From an uncultured Collinsella sp. (lineage in GTDB: Bacteria; Actinomycetota; Coriobacteriia; Coriobacteriales; Coriobacteriaceae): DNA of 64,000 nucleotides. Under the pieces are notes generated by a model. That model was not told where the DNA came from. It searched no databases and was given only the letters and a program-made list of their open reading frames with translations. The number at the start of each line of letters is the position of its first letter. Position 1 is the stretch's first letter. The DNA lies in assembly GCA_900549025.1 (NCBI GenBank), contig URMZ01000001.1:103848-167847 (forward strand), given 5' to 3'. The position numbers and the translations under genes were made by a program. Positions 53,875-63,622 of this stretch are shown here, one piece after another.

Positions 53875-56115
53875 GTGGCAAAGAAGAAGACGAAGAACCA
53901 GCCAAAGAAAAAGCAGGTCAACGCCGAGAACGTCATCGGCCTGCACTCCGAGGTCACCGACCAGCCGATCACACAGACGCTCGAGGTCAACTACATGCCC
54001 TACGCAATGAGCGTCAACGTCTCGCGTGCTTTCCCCGAGATCGACGGCTTTAAGCCCTCGCACCGCAAGCTGCTCTACACCATGTACAAGATGGGTCTGC
54101 TCAAGGGCGAGCGCCAGAAGAGCGCCAACATTGTGGGTCAGACCATGAAGCTCAACCCGCACGGTGACGCCGCGATCTACGAGACGATGGTGCGTCTGGC
54201 GACGGGCAACGAAGCGCTGCTTGCCCCCTTCGTGGAGTCGAAGGGCAACTTTGGCAAGTACTATTCGGGCGACCTGAGCTACGCCGCCTCACGTTATACC
54301 GAGGCCAAGCTCTCCCCCATCAGCGCCGAGATCTTCAAGGACATCGACAAGGACCCGGTCGACTTCGTCGACAGCTACGACGGCGCCATGAAGGAACCGC
54401 GCCTGCTGCCCACCACGTTCCCCAATATCCTCGTCTCGGCCAACAAGGGCATCGGCGTCGCTATGGCGTCCGACATCTGCGGCTTCAACCTCAACGAGGT
54501 CTGTACCGCAACGATGCACTACCTGCAGGATCCCGACTGCGACCTGCTCGAGTACATGCCCATGCCCGACTTCTCGACCGGCGGCGAGATCATCTACCAC
54601 CGCGAGGAGATGGAGAAGATTATTGAGACCGGCCTGGGCAGCTTCCAGATCCGCTCCCGCTGGCGTTGGATTCCCGAAGAGCGCATCATCGAGGTCTACG
54701 AGATCCCCTACACCACCAAGACCGATGTCATCATCGAGCGCATCGTCAAGCTCTCCAAGGAGGGCAAGGTCAAGGAGATCGCCGATATCCGCGACGAAAC
54801 CGACCTCTCGGGCCTGCGCATCGCCATCGACCTTAAGCGCGGCGTCGACCCCGACAAGCTCATGGCCAAGCTCTATCGCTCGACCACGCTGCAGGATTCG
54901 TTCTCGTGCAACTTCAACGTGCTGGTCGATGGTTACCCTCGCGTTATGGGCGTGCGCCAGATCCTGCACGAGTGGGTCAAGTGGCGTATTGAGTCCACGC
55001 GTCGCCGCATTAACTTTGACCTGGGCAAAAAGTCCGAGCGCCTGCACCTGCTGCACGGCCTCGAGGCGATCCTGCTCGATATCGACAAGGCCATCGCCAT
55101 CATCCGCGGTACCAAGCTCGAAGCCGAGGTCGTGCCCAACCTTATGCGCGGCTTCGACATCGACGAGACCCAAGCCGAGTTTGTTGCCGAGCTTAAACTC
55201 CGCAACATCAACGAGGAGTACATCCTCAACCGCACCAAGGACATCGCCAAGCTAGAGGGTGAGATTGCCGAGCTTGAGGAGATCCTCTCCAGCGAGGAGA
55301 ACATCAAGAAGGTCATCAGCGACGAGCTGGCCGCAGTCAACAAGAAGTACGTGATGCCGCGCCGCACGGGCAGGATTGAGCCCCATGAGGTTATCGAAGT
55401 AAGCTTGGAGCCCGAGGTCGAGGAGTACCCGGTCACCATCATGCTCTCGCGCGATGGCTACCTTAAGAAGATGACAGACCGCGTGCTCAAGAAGGCGACC
55501 ACGCTCAAGTACAAGGACGGCGACAAACCCTTTATCGAGTTTCCGTCCTCCAACACCCACGAATTGCTGGTCTTTACCAACAAGAGCCAGGTGTACAAGT
55601 GCAAGGTTGCGGCGTTTGAGGATACCAAGTCGGCACAGCTGGGCTCGTATCTGCCCACCGATCTTGAGATGGAGCCCGACGAGAGCGTCATCTGGGTCAT
55701 CGACCCCGAGGACTATAAGGCCGACGTGCTGTTTGTCTTTGAGAACGGCCGCGTGGTGCGCGTCGCGCTTTCTGGATACGTCACCAAGACCAACCGCAAA
55801 CGCCTCAAGAACGCCATCTACGGCGGCAGCAAGCTGCTGTATGCCCAGGTGCTCAAGGAAGATCGCGACATCGCGCTGGTCTCGAGCGACTATCGCCTGA
55901 TGAACTTCAACACGTCGCTGCTCAAGACCAAGACGACTACCAACACGCAGGGTGTCCAGGCCTTTACGGCCAAGAAGGGCCGCTCGGTCACCACCGTCGG
56001 CACAACCGAAGAGATCCTTGGCGCCGGCGTCTCGGCCGAGAAGTTCACCGCGCAGAGTCTGCCCTCCGCCGGTGCCCTTATGAAAGAAAACGACATGCCC
56101 AGTCTGTTTGACTAG
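53875..56115 (+). CDS. Type IIA topoisomerase subunit A (GyrA/ParC-like)
   Basis: 746 residues from a GTG start after AAGAGGAAATC. The breakage-reunion domain has [16 protein letters not shown], the helix [16 protein letters not shown] and the catalytic Tyr at about 141 in [12 protein letters not shown] coiled segment ([22 protein letters not shown]) and C-terminal beta-propeller-like repeats follow. The residue matching E. coli GyrA Ser83 / ParC Ser80 is Ala. The C-terminal domain is shorter than in GyrA and no clear GyrA-box was seen, so decatenation rather than supercoiling is more likely. 45 bases downstream of subunit B. Confidence 0.9.
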   Translation: MAKKKTKNQPKKKQVNAENVIGLHSEVTDQPITQTLEVNYMPYAMSVNVSRAFPEIDGFKPSHRKLLYTMYKMGLLKGERQKSANIVGQTMKLNPHGDAAIYETMVRLATGNEALLAPFVESKGNFGKYYSGDLSYAASRYTEAKLSPISAEIFKDIDKDPVDFVDSYDGAMKEPRLLPTTFPNILVSANKGIGVAMASDICGFNLNEVCTATMHYLQDPDCDLLEYMPMPDFSTGGEIIYHREEMEKIIETGLGSFQIRSRWRWIPEERIIEVYEIPYTTKTDVIIERIVKLSKEGKVKEIADIRDETDLSGLRIAIDLKRGVDPDKLMAKLYRSTTLQDSFSCNFNVLVDGYPRVMGVRQILHEWVKWRIESTRRRINFDLGKKSERLHLLHGLEAILLDIDKAIAIIRGTKLEAEVVPNLMRGFDIDETQAEFVAELKLRNINEEYILNRTKDIAKLEGEIAELEEILSSEENIKKVISDELAAVNKKYVMPRRTGRIEPHEVIEVSLEPEVEEYPVTIMLSRDGYLKKMTDRVLKKATTLKYKDGDKPFIEFPSSNTHELLVFTNKSQVYKCKVAAFEDTKSAQLGSYLPTDLEMEPDESVIWVIDPEDYKADVLFVFENGRVVRVALSGYVTKTNRKRLKNAIYGGSKLLYAQVLKEDRDIALVSSDYRLMNFNTSLLKTKTTTNTQGVQAFTAKKGRSVTTVGTTEEILGAGVSAEKFTAQSLPSAGALMKENDMPSLFD

Positions 56116-56151
56116 GACAGCGGCAGAACCGCCATAAGCTCTCAAAACGGT

Positions 56152-56188
56152 GGGGCCCGAAGCGCAGCAACATCGCGCTCCGGGCCCC
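56152..56188 (+). terminator. GC-rich hairpin after the topoisomerase operon
   Basis: GGGGCCCG-a-AGCGC pairs with GCGCT-c-CGGGCCCC around a 9-base loop, 37 bases after the stop. No T run follows. Confidence 0.55.
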
Positions 56189-56271
56189 GCTCGCTGCAAC
56201 GCAGTCAGAATAATAGGAATCCCCGTTTTTCACTCCCGCAACCCCACGGCACAAGGCATGTTAAGCCGTTA

Positions 56272-56325
56272 GTAAAACTTGCAAAAGTTAGCAAAAGTTG
56301 CAAAAACTAGCAAAACCTGCAAAGG
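56272..56325 (+). repeat. Six short tandem repeats upstream of the decayed ATPase gene
   Basis: Units of the form GCAAAAGTT start at 56272, 56281, 56291, 56300, 56310 and 56319, alternating 9 and 10 bases apart. The last unit runs into the AAGGAG ribosome binding site. The layout parallels the 10-bp triplet at 161-190 near the intact relative. Confidence 0.7.
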
Positions 56326-56332
56326 AGCTACC

Positions 56333-56800
56333 ATGGATCGCAGCAAATGGCTCCGCCATGCCAGGCATGCTCGAAGATATTATCGAGCGAACCAAAGAAG
56401 CGGCAGATAGCCGCCTCTCACAGCCTCGCGCGTGCATAAGCGGCGTTCAGATTGGGCCAGTCGGCATCGATCGGACATATGCTCAGGAGACTCAGGGCAA
56501 CTGGCGCACGGGCATGAATGGCGTCTTCAGGCAACTCGAGAAGCATGACATCGGGCTTCTCTCGAAACGACCTATCGGGAGCTTTCCGATAAAGACATTG
56601 AGTTTTTGCTCGCGATGCTGCCCGATTCTGGCCCCAGCAGGGTCTCGGAGATAGCCAAACGCATGGGCGTCGCCAGCAACTACGCAAGCCAATACAAACG
56701 CCGCCTCCTGGAGGACGGCGTCATTGGAGAGCGCGGGCGTGGTCTCGTTGGCTTTGACATTCCCGCGTTCAGGGAATTCTTGAACGAGAAGGCGTTTTAG
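56333..56800 (+). pseudogene. Remnant of an AAA ATPase with C-terminal winged helix
   Basis: The ribosome binding site and first codons (MDRSK) are kept, then the frame breaks. A piece in a second frame reads NGSAMPGMLEDIIERTKEAA, VQIGPVGIDR and GNWRTGMNGVFRQLEKHDIGLL, matching the segment after Walker A. A third frame gives the C-terminal winged helix: LSDKDIEFLLAMLPDSGPSR, VSEIAKRMGVASNYASQYKR, VIGERGRGLVGFDIPAFREF, ending EKAF. Walker A, Walker B and about 200 residues of the middle are missing. Two deletions, near 56346 and 56570, explain this. Same family as the gene entering at 126. Confidence 0.75.
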
Positions 56801-56909
56801 CACGCCGGAATTGTCCGCGGAAGCATCAACGCATGGCAATCAGCATTCCTCTTGGTAAGGATAGCAAGCATTTTCCACCAACACCGATTGCCATGCGTTC
56901 TTCTTGTCC

Positions 56910-57440
56910 TTAGGCGAGCTTGCGAGCGAGCTCTCGCACCTCTTCCAACTTGGGCGAGGAGGCCATGCTGTCGCGCTCGGTCATACCGCTGATGGTGACA
57001 ATGCCCTGGTCCTCCCACTTGCAGTACGCGCAGGTTGACTTGTACATAGCGATCGCCGCATCATAGACGCCCTCGCTGTGGCTATCGAGCAAAAGGGCCG
57101 TCTTGGTGAACGGGAAGCCCGTGGCACCGAAGGCGTATAGACGGTCGATGGCGGCCTTCTCCTGCGCGGTGATATCAAACCAGTAGATAGGCGAGGCAAA
57201 GACGACCATATCGGCACCTTTCAGCGACTCGATCACGTTGGCCATGTCGTCCTTCTGCACACAGGTGCCCTCATGGGTAAAGCAGTACTGGCATCCCAGA
57301 CAACCAGCGATCTTTTTGCCGGCAACGCGGATAACCTCGACCGTATGGCCGACCTCGCGCGCGGTCTCGGCAAACGCCTCGACCATGGTGTCGGTATTGG
57401 CGCCCTTGCGCGGGCTACCACTCAATACAACGATATTCAT
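56910..57440 (-). CDS. NADPH-dependent FMN reductase-like flavoprotein
   Basis: 176 residues of the flavodoxin-like fold, with VVLSGSPRKGANTDTMVEAF at the N-terminus, GCLGCQYCFTHEGTCVQKDDM and FASPIYWFDITAQEKAAIDRL. The Cys-rich CxxC-x5-G-x-C segment resembles the iron-sulfur flavoprotein group but is also common in plain FMN reductases of anaerobes. Substrate unknown. Transcribed in the same direction as the hydrolase-cupin operon but separated by 145 bases. Confidence 0.88.
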   Translation of the reverse strand: MNIVVLSGSPRKGANTDTMVEAFAETAREVGHTVEVIRVAGKKIAGCLGCQYCFTHEGTCVQKDDMANVIESLKGADMVVFASPIYWFDITAQEKAAIDRLYAFGATGFPFTKTALLLDSHSEGVYDAAIAMYKSTCAYCKWEDQGIVTISGMTERDSMASSPKLEEVRELARKLA

Positions 57441-57585
57441 AGGATTCCCTCTCCTTCATGCTGCAGGCGCGCAGCATGTTTTCTTGTAACCAAAACGAAT
57501 GGAGTTAATCAATCGCCTCGTTTCAGCTACTCCCACTCTTTAGAAGAATCGTTGCTGGAGGCTTGGCATTAAATCAAGGCACGCC

Positions 57586-58557
57586 TTATTTCAGATATTC
57601 CTCAAAGAATGCTTTCAGTTTTTCAAACGGAATGATGTCCATCTGATCGTAAAGGTCGGTGTGGCTGGCACCAGGGATAATGAGCAATTCCTTGTTGTCC
57701 CCCGTCAGCTTGCCGTACGCGGTTTCGCTGAAATAGCGGGAGTGTGCTTTCTCGCCATGCACCAGCAGTACCGCAGAGCGAATTTCGCTGCTGTATTGCA
57801 AAATCGGCATATTCAGGAACGACAGCGAGGACGTCACATTCCAACCACCGTTGGAGTTCAGGCTGCGGGGATGGTAGCCTCGCGGAGTTTTGTAGTAGGC
57901 GTAATAGTCCGCTACAAACTGCGGCGCGTCCTCCGGTAGCGGATCGACCACGCCGCCCGCCAGCGCATAGCCGTCGTTTTTATAGTCCTCGGTGCGCTGC
58001 ACGTTCAACGCTTTCCGCTTTTCAAAGCGCGCCTGCTCGGAATCCTCGGCGTCAAAATAGCCGTTTGCGGTCACGCGGGTCATATCGTACATGGTCATAG
58101 CCGCGGTAGCTTTGATACGGGTGTCGATGGCCGCCGCATTGACTGCCATGCCGCCCCAACCGCAGATACCGATAATGCCGATACGCTCCGGGTCAACGCT
58201 TTCCTGCACGGAGAGGAAATCCACCGCTGCGCAGAAGTCCTCGGTGTTGATGTCCGGGGATGCCACATAGCGGGGCGTACCGCCGCTCTCGCCGGTATAG
58301 GACGGGTCAAAGGCAATTGCGAAAAAGCCCAGCTCCGCCATTTTCTGCGCGTACAGACCGGAGGACTGCTCCTTCACCGCGCCAAACGGGCCGCTGACGG
58401 CGATGGCGGGCAGCTTGCCTTCCGCGTTCTTAGGCACGTACACGTCGGCAGCCAGCGTGATGCCGTAGCGGTTGTGGAAGGTCGCCTTGCTGTGCTCAAC
58501 CTTGTCGTTTTTGGGGAACACCTTGTCCCATTCCTGCGTCAGTTTCAACTGCTCCAT
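57586..58557 (-). CDS. Alpha/beta hydrolase
   Basis: 323 residues. The nucleophile elbow reads GICGWGGMAVN, as in YcjY-like and dienelactone-hydrolase-like proteins, where Cys may replace Ser as nucleophile. AVSGPFGAVKEQSSGLYAQ, FDPSYTGESGG and LLVHGEKAHSRYF are other family blocks; the last precedes the catalytic His in IPGASHTDLYDQ. Substrate unknown. It follows the decarboxylase-cupin gene by 2 bases, so the two are co-translated from one MerR-controlled message. Confidence 0.88.
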   Translation of the reverse strand: MEQLKLTQEWDKVFPKNDKVEHSKATFHNRYGITLAADVYVPKNAEGKLPAIAVSGPFGAVKEQSSGLYAQKMAELGFFAIAFDPSYTGESGGTPRYVASPDINTEDFCAAVDFLSVQESVDPERIGIIGICGWGGMAVNAAAIDTRIKATAAMTMYDMTRVTANGYFDAEDSEQARFEKRKALNVQRTEDYKNDGYALAGGVVDPLPEDAPQFVADYYAYYKTPRGYHPRSLNSNGGWNVTSSLSFLNMPILQYSSEIRSAVLLVHGEKAHSRYFSETAYGKLTGDNKELLIIPGASHTDLYDQMDIIPFEKLKAFFEEYLK

Positions 58558-58559
58558 GC

Positions 58560-59324
58560 CTAAGCCTCCTTGTCAGTCGCTTTAAGGTATTGCTCGTCGT
58601 CCACGGGCTCCAACCACTCGTTGGAGGCCTCCTCGCCCGGAACCTCCACTGCGAGATGGGAGAACCAGCTGTCGGGCGCCGCACCGTGCCAGTGCTTTAC
58701 GCCCGCGGGAATATTTACTACATCGCCAGGGCACAGCTCCTGTGCCGGTTTACTCCATTCCTGGTAAAGCCCTCGACCAGCCACGCAGACGAGGATCTGC
58801 CCCCCACCGCTTTTGGCGTGATGGACGTGCCAGTTGTTGCGGCAGCCGGGCTCGAACGTAACATTGTAAATGCCGACCTGCTCGGTGGAAAGGGGCGCAA
58901 GGTAGCTTTGCCCAATAAAGTACTTCGCGAATGCGTCGTTAGGGGCACCGATGGGAAAGGCCATCTCGTTTTGGTGCTCGGCCTTTGCGTCGGTGGCATC
59001 GTCATCCGCCCAGACCTCCTTCGCCATACGGAAGGCCGCCCATGCCTTGGGCCAGCCCGCGTAAAACGCCGCGTGCGTAAGGATCTCCGCTATCTCCGCC
59101 CTGGTCACGCCGTTGTTCTTTGCGGACATCAGATGATATTGGAACGAGGAGTCCGTCAGGCCCTGTGCCATCAAGGCAACCACCGTCACCACGCTGCGGT
59201 CTCGAAGGGAAAGCCTGTCTTCTCGGCTCCACACTTCGCCGAACAGCACATCGTCATTGAGCTGTGCGAATTTGGGGGCAAAATCCCCCAGGGCATCTCT
59301 GCCCGCCGTCTGTTTAATCGTCAT
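58560..59324 (-). CDS. Carboxymuconolactone decarboxylase-like domain fused to a cupin
   Basis: 254 residues. The N-terminal CMD/AhpD-like domain (about 10-110) has LSLRDRSVVTVVALMAQG and a helical block ending in GWPKAWAAF, but lacks the CxxC of AhpD peroxidases. A cupin domain (about 135-235) follows with NNWHVHHAKSGGGQILVCVAG and GDVVNIPAGVKHWHGA, including the metal-binding His residues. Such fusions occur beside hydrolases and oxidoreductases under MerR control. AGGAGG precedes the ATG. Probably a small-molecule conversion or stress function. Confidence 0.88.
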   Translation of the reverse strand: MTIKQTAGRDALGDFAPKFAQLNDDVLFGEVWSREDRLSLRDRSVVTVVALMAQGLTDSSFQYHLMSAKNNGVTRAEIAEILTHAAFYAGWPKAWAAFRMAKEVWADDDATDAKAEHQNEMAFPIGAPNDAFAKYFIGQSYLAPLSTEQVGIYNVTFEPGCRNNWHVHHAKSGGGQILVCVAGRGLYQEWSKPAQELCPGDVVNIPAGVKHWHGAAPDSWFSHLAVEVPGEEASNEWLEPVDDEQYLKATDKEA

Positions 59325-59385
59325 GTTTGATTCCTCCTGTCGATGGTTTTGAGTACAAAACTGCTTCCGCACAGCTAAGCCGCGT

Positions 59386-59484
59386 CTAGACTCCCATGCC
59401 CATTCGTCGCGCCTGCTCCAGAGCGGGATGCCCGGCGATATCGCCCACACCGTTCACGCCGCCGGCGAAAACCGTTTTGCCCAT
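59386..59484 (-). pseudogene. Short flavodoxin-like remnant at the head of the MerR-controlled operon
   Basis: A 32-codon frame, MGKTVFAGGVNGVGDIAGHP then ALEQARRMGMGV, looks like the last residues of flavodoxin-fold oxidoreductases. AGGGG precedes the ATG by 9 bases and it lies just after the MerR-type promoter. It is probably what remains of a former first gene whose N-terminal part was deleted; a functional micro-protein cannot be excluded. Confidence 0.4.
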
Positions 59485-59527
59485 TACGGACCACCCCTTG
59501 CGCTACCGATTTGTATTGACGAGAATG

Positions 59528-59558
59528 AAGGTAATACCTAAACCTGACTTTAGGTCAA
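59528..59558 (-). promoter_or_regulatory. MerR-type promoter with 19-bp spacer
   Basis: On the minus strand TTGACC and TACCTT are separated by exactly 19 bases, and the perfect dyad ACCTAAA-N6-TTTAGGT (59536-59555) fills the spacer. This is the hallmark of promoters activated by MerR proteins through DNA untwisting. Confidence 0.85.
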
Positions 59559-59589
59559 GGAATGAATTCGAGATTTATTCGGAGGGGCC

Positions 59590-60030
59590 ATGTACACAAT
59601 CGGACAGGTGGCGGAAATGCTCGGCTTGCCCGCCTCAACGCTGCGGTATTACGACAAGCAGGGATTGTTCCCGGGGCTGGAGCGGACGTCCGGCATTCGC
59701 CGATTCGGCGATACGGAACTCGAGGCGCTTCGGGTCATCGAATGCCTGAAGAAGGCGGGAATGGAGATCAAGGACATCCGTCTGTTCATGAAATGGTGTG
59801 CAGAGGGTCCATCAACATACCCCCAGCGCAAGGCCATGTTCGAGGAGCGGAAGGCCCACATGGAGTCGGAGATCGCGAAGATGAACCGTGCCCTGGACAT
59901 GTTGAAGTTCAAATGCTGGTACTACGAGCAAGCGATTCAAGATGGCAGCGAGGATAGGCTGGAGACGCTGATTCCCGACAATTTGCCGGAAGAAATCAAA
60001 GGCGCCTACGAAAACGCACACGCTCGATAA
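59590..60030 (+). CDS. MerR family regulator
   Basis: 146 residues. MYTIGQVAEMLGLPASTLRYYDKQGLFPGLERTSGIRRF is the MerR helix-turn-helix and wing, followed by a long dimerisation helix (FEERKAHMESEIAKMNRALDMLKFKCWYYE) and a short C-terminus. No paired metal-binding Cys is evident; one Cys (FKCWYY) is present. It is divergent from the decarboxylase-cupin and hydrolase genes, and its site lies in the spacer, so it should activate them. GGAGGGGCC precedes the ATG. Confidence 0.93.
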   Translation: MYTIGQVAEMLGLPASTLRYYDKQGLFPGLERTSGIRRFGDTELEALRVIECLKKAGMEIKDIRLFMKWCAEGPSTYPQRKAMFEERKAHMESEIAKMNRALDMLKFKCWYYEQAIQDGSEDRLETLIPDNLPEEIKGAYENAHAR

Positions 60031-60090
60031 AGCCGTTCGCTATCCATGGGACTCTGGCAAGGAGCTCCTTCCGAACAGAACGAAAAAGAA

Positions 60091-60118
60091 AGCCTCCGAA
60101 CCAAAAGGTCCGGAGGCT
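60091..60118 (+). terminator. Terminator after the MerR gene
   Basis: AGCCTCCG-aACC and GGT-CCGGAGGCT pair around AAAA, followed by GTTATTT. Confidence 0.8.
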
Positions 60119-60276
60119 GTTATTTCCGCTATTCCCACTCGGCAATAGGAGTCACTGGCCAAAAGCTTGTCAACATCAAAACAAGTCCTCAATCTATCGA
60201 TTCTACGTGAGGCAATGGTCCTCATTTGATGCCCGCACTGTTTGCGCACTAGGGAGCAAAAGAATCTGGCCGCCGC

Positions 60277-61512
60277 TCAAATAAGATCACCGCCATCTTG
60301 CATAAACGACGCCATGTTAAGGTGCCTGACGCCATCCCTCTCCTGCAATAGAGGATCAAGCGTGAACAAGTAGCGCGGATACCCATCCCTGATGTGGCCG
60401 AACGGCCTGTACTCGCGCTCCTCTACGTCTCTGTCGGCAATCGACATAGAGACCTGGATGTAGGCGTAAGCATTGCGCCTACGAGCGATGAAGTCACACT
60501 CGAGCTTCCCAATACGGCCCACAGAAAGCTCGTACCCGCGCGATGCAAGATAGAGGTAGAGCACGTTCTCCAACGCCGGCCCGTAGTTAATCCTCGCATC
60601 CGTGTTCATGGCGAAATAGACGCCGAGATCAGCCAGGTAGTACTTCTCTTCGCGGATAAGCAATCTCCGAGACTTGAGATCGAACCTCGAGCAGCGATAA
60701 AGGATCTTCGCGTCAACAAGAATCTGGATATACCGATTGAGCGTTTCGCGCTTGATGGGAATCTTCTCGACATCATTGAAGTACGCAAGGAGGTTCTTCA
60801 GGTTCGTCGGCGCACCAAAGTTGTTGATGAGATACGTCTGGACGGCATCGAAAATCGAGACATTCTTAATCTTGTTCGAATGTTTGACGTCCTTTTCAAA
60901 GATCTCATGAATAACACTCTTGATATAGGTGCGCTTTTCATCCTCGCCCTCATACTCCAACGCTTTGGGAAATCCTCCAAGGGTCAGGTACTCGGTAAAC
61001 TCTCCCACGAGAACGTCATTGACAGGCTTGCCGAGAAAACGCTTCATATCGATATATTCCGCAAAGTCGAGTGGGAACACCTCAAACTCGATATAGCGAC
61101 CCGTCAGCTTTGTAACAAGCTGCCCAGAAAGCAGATATGAATTCGAACCGGTAATGAAGATGGACCAACCGCCATCTGTCCGGTAGCCATTGATGAGCAG
61201 CTCAAATTCCTTGACGCTCTGAATCTCATCGATGAAGAGATACTTCGTCCCCTCAGTGTCTGCTGGAGTTGACATATCAATCAGATTTTCGAGCTCATCG
61301 GTCGTCTTGACCTTCCTGTTCTCCCGTGAGTCGAGGTCGATATAGATGATGTGGTCGCTCGCTACGCCGGATTCCACAAGCTCGTCTGCGATTGATTGCA
61401 TGAGACAGGATTTACCGCATCTGCGAACACCGGTGATCACCTTGATCATCCCGTCATCGTGGTAGAAACCACGCATTCGCTTCAGATACTTTTCACGTCG
61501 GTATATACGCAA
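60277..61512 (-). CDS. AAA ATPase with DUF4143 domain
   Basis: About 411 residues. IYRREKYLKRMRGFYHDDGMIKVITGVRRCGKSCLMQSI contains a Walker A (GVRRCGKS), followed by Walker B KYLFIDEIQSV and ITGSNSYLLSG; the C-terminal DUF4143 domain has LALENVLYLYL-type blocks (GPALENVLYLYLASRGYELSVGR) and ECDFI with a PD-(D/E)XK-like pattern (CDFIARRRNAYAYIQVSMS). A TTG at 61512 is chosen because AGAGGGG lies 6 bases before it. The ATG at 61539 has no site and sits in what looks like the -10 region (TGTAAA, 17 bases, TATAAA). Role unknown; the type is very common in gut anaerobes and archaea. Confidence 0.85.
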   Translation of the reverse strand: MRIYRREKYLKRMRGFYHDDGMIKVITGVRRCGKSCLMQSIADELVESGVASDHIIYIDLDSRENRKVKTTDELENLIDMSTPADTEGTKYLFIDEIQSVKEFELLINGYRTDGGWSIFITGSNSYLLSGQLVTKLTGRYIEFEVFPLDFAEYIDMKRFLGKPVNDVLVGEFTEYLTLGGFPKALEYEGEDEKRTYIKSVIHEIFEKDVKHSNKIKNVSIFDAVQTYLINNFGAPTNLKNLLAYFNDVEKIPIKRETLNRYIQILVDAKILYRCSRFDLKSRRLLIREEKYYLADLGVYFAMNTDARINYGPALENVLYLYLASRGYELSVGRIGKLECDFIARRRNAYAYIQVSMSIADRDVEEREYRPFGHIRDGYPRYLFTLDPLLQERDGVRHLNMASFMQDGGDLI

Positions 61513-61536
61513 GATGCACCCCTCTTTTTCAGTGTC

Positions 61537-61576
61537 CATTTTATAAGTTATGGGGGTATTTTTTTACATTTTATAA
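61537..61576 (-). repeat. Two direct repeats at the DUF4143 ATPase promoter
   Basis: TTATAAAATG occurs twice (minus strand) exactly 30 bases apart, at 61537-61546 and 61567-61576. The downstream copy includes the -10 candidate. Possible operator. Confidence 0.55.
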
Positions 61577-61603
61577 AAAAGCGTACCGATAACTTATTCT
61601 CAC

Positions 61604-61834
61604 TTAGTTTCGGAAGTCGAGCAGGCGGTCGCGGTAGTACCCGTACTGCGCCCGGCGTACCTCGATTTCGGCGGGGATACCGTCGGTGAGCGATTTCGTT
61701 AGGGAGTCGAAGCGGTCGAGGATGTCGACGACCTTCTGCTGGGTGCCGATGGATGGGGCGGGAATCTCGACCCTCGATAAGTCCACAAGCGCGGCTTCGA
61801 TTACCTTTTTCGGTTTAGCGTATTGCTCTTCAGA
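61604..61834 (-). pseudogene. C-terminal remnant of a type I restriction specificity subunit (HsdS)
   Basis: The frame reads VDLSRVEIPAPSIGTQQKVV and DILDRFDSLTKSLTDGIPAE, IEVRRAQYGYYRDRLLDF, the conserved C-terminal helix region of HsdS. Upstream the frame closes at 61835, with EEQYAKPKKVIEAAL before the motif. Nearly all of the two DNA-recognition domains is missing, and no hsdM or hsdR is present. It is joined directly to a TetR remnant. Confidence 0.75.
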
Positions 61835-61931
61835 TCATCGTGGTGTGCTCGTAGCCGCGCTCCACGAGGAGCCGCTCGGCAACGTCGAGAATCTTCTCGA
61901 CCGTCTCCTCCGGGTACTTATTGCGTGCCAC
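61830..61931 (-). pseudogene. N-terminal remnant of a TetR regulator
   Basis: A GTG start with GGAGG 5 bases upstream opens MARNKYPEETVEKILDVAER and LLVERGYEHTTMI, then TGA. This is the first helix of a TetR DNA-binding domain, cut after 33 residues. It is divergent from the ABC genes at 62127, the usual place for their regulator, so their control has probably been lost. Confidence 0.65.
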
Positions 61932-62072
61932 GGGCACCTCCGTCCTTGTTATCGCGATAAACATACCATGAGTGGCGTACGGGTCGAGAAGGGCTGGCGC
62001 CAAAAGAGCCCAACGGCCGTTACGGCTTCGTTAGAAACGCGCCCCACCATGGATGGTGAACCCGAAAGGTAA

Positions 62073-62105
62073 GGCGCGCGGGCACGGCGACTCGGCCCGC
62101 GCGCC
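62073..62105 (+). promoter_or_regulatory. GC-rich hairpin in the leader of the ABC operon
   Basis: GGCGCGCGGGC and GCCCGCGCGCC are exact complements with an 11-base loop, ending 21 bases before the ATPase start. It could slow translation or be the end of an upstream transcript. Confidence 0.5.
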
Positions 62106-62126
62106 CGGAAGAGAAAGGACGAACCC

Positions 62127-62851
<725 letters not shown>

Positions 62852-62855
<4 letters not shown>

Positions 62856-63622
62856 CGGGCGAGAAAGGCGGCCTGCTCGCGGGCCTGCGCGCCGAGGCCC
62901 TGAAGTCGCGCCACGCGGCACCGGTTCGCCTGGCCGTGCTCATGGCGCTGCCGATGCCGCTGCTCGGCGCGATGCCCTACCGGGGCGTGCAGATCTTCAG
63001 CGCGTGGAACTACTGGTACGCGCTCTTCCTGCCCGTGTCTCTCTCGCTCGTGGTGGCGTGCGTCGCGCGGGCGGACGCGCGCACGCGGATGCGGGGGCTT
63101 CTGGGCCTGGGCTTCCCGCTCGGGCGCGCCTGGTGGGCCAAGGCGCTCTGGTGCCTCGCGCTCTGCACGCTCTCGAACCTCGTGGTCTTCGGCATCTACC
63201 TCGCGGGATCGGCGTTCTCCTCGCAGGGCCTCACGGCCGCGGGCACGTTCACGATGCTCCTCTGCGCGCTCGCCAACACGGTGACCGCGGCGTGGATGAT
63301 CCCCGCAGGGCTCTTCCTCACGGCGCGGCTCGGCATGCTCGCGGGCATCTTCTGCCCGCTCGCCACGCAGCTCGTGGGTGGGTTCGCCTGGTCGCTGATG
63401 CCGCTGCCGCAGCTCTTTCCGCCGTCGGCGAGCATGGTCATCCCTACGAGCTTCATCCCCGTGCTGCCGAGCGGCGAGCCACTCGCGGCGGACATGGCGC
63501 TCGGCGGGGCGCTCGCGGCGGACGGCATGCTCACACTGGCGGGCCTTGCGGTCTGCGCGCTCGCGTTCGCCGCGCTCACGGCGGCGGGCGCGGCCTGGTT
63601 CGCGCGCTCCGAGGAGAGATGA
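62852..63622 (+). CDS. Lantibiotic-immunity ABC permease, LanE/MutE type
   Basis: 256 residues with six hydrophobic spans; LRAEALKSRHAAPVRLAVLMALPMPL at the start and YRGVQIFSAWNYWYALFLPVSLSL are typical of MutE/EpiE-like permeases. The ATG overlaps the ATPase stop by 4 bases. It works with the ATPase and the following subunit. Confidence 0.85.
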
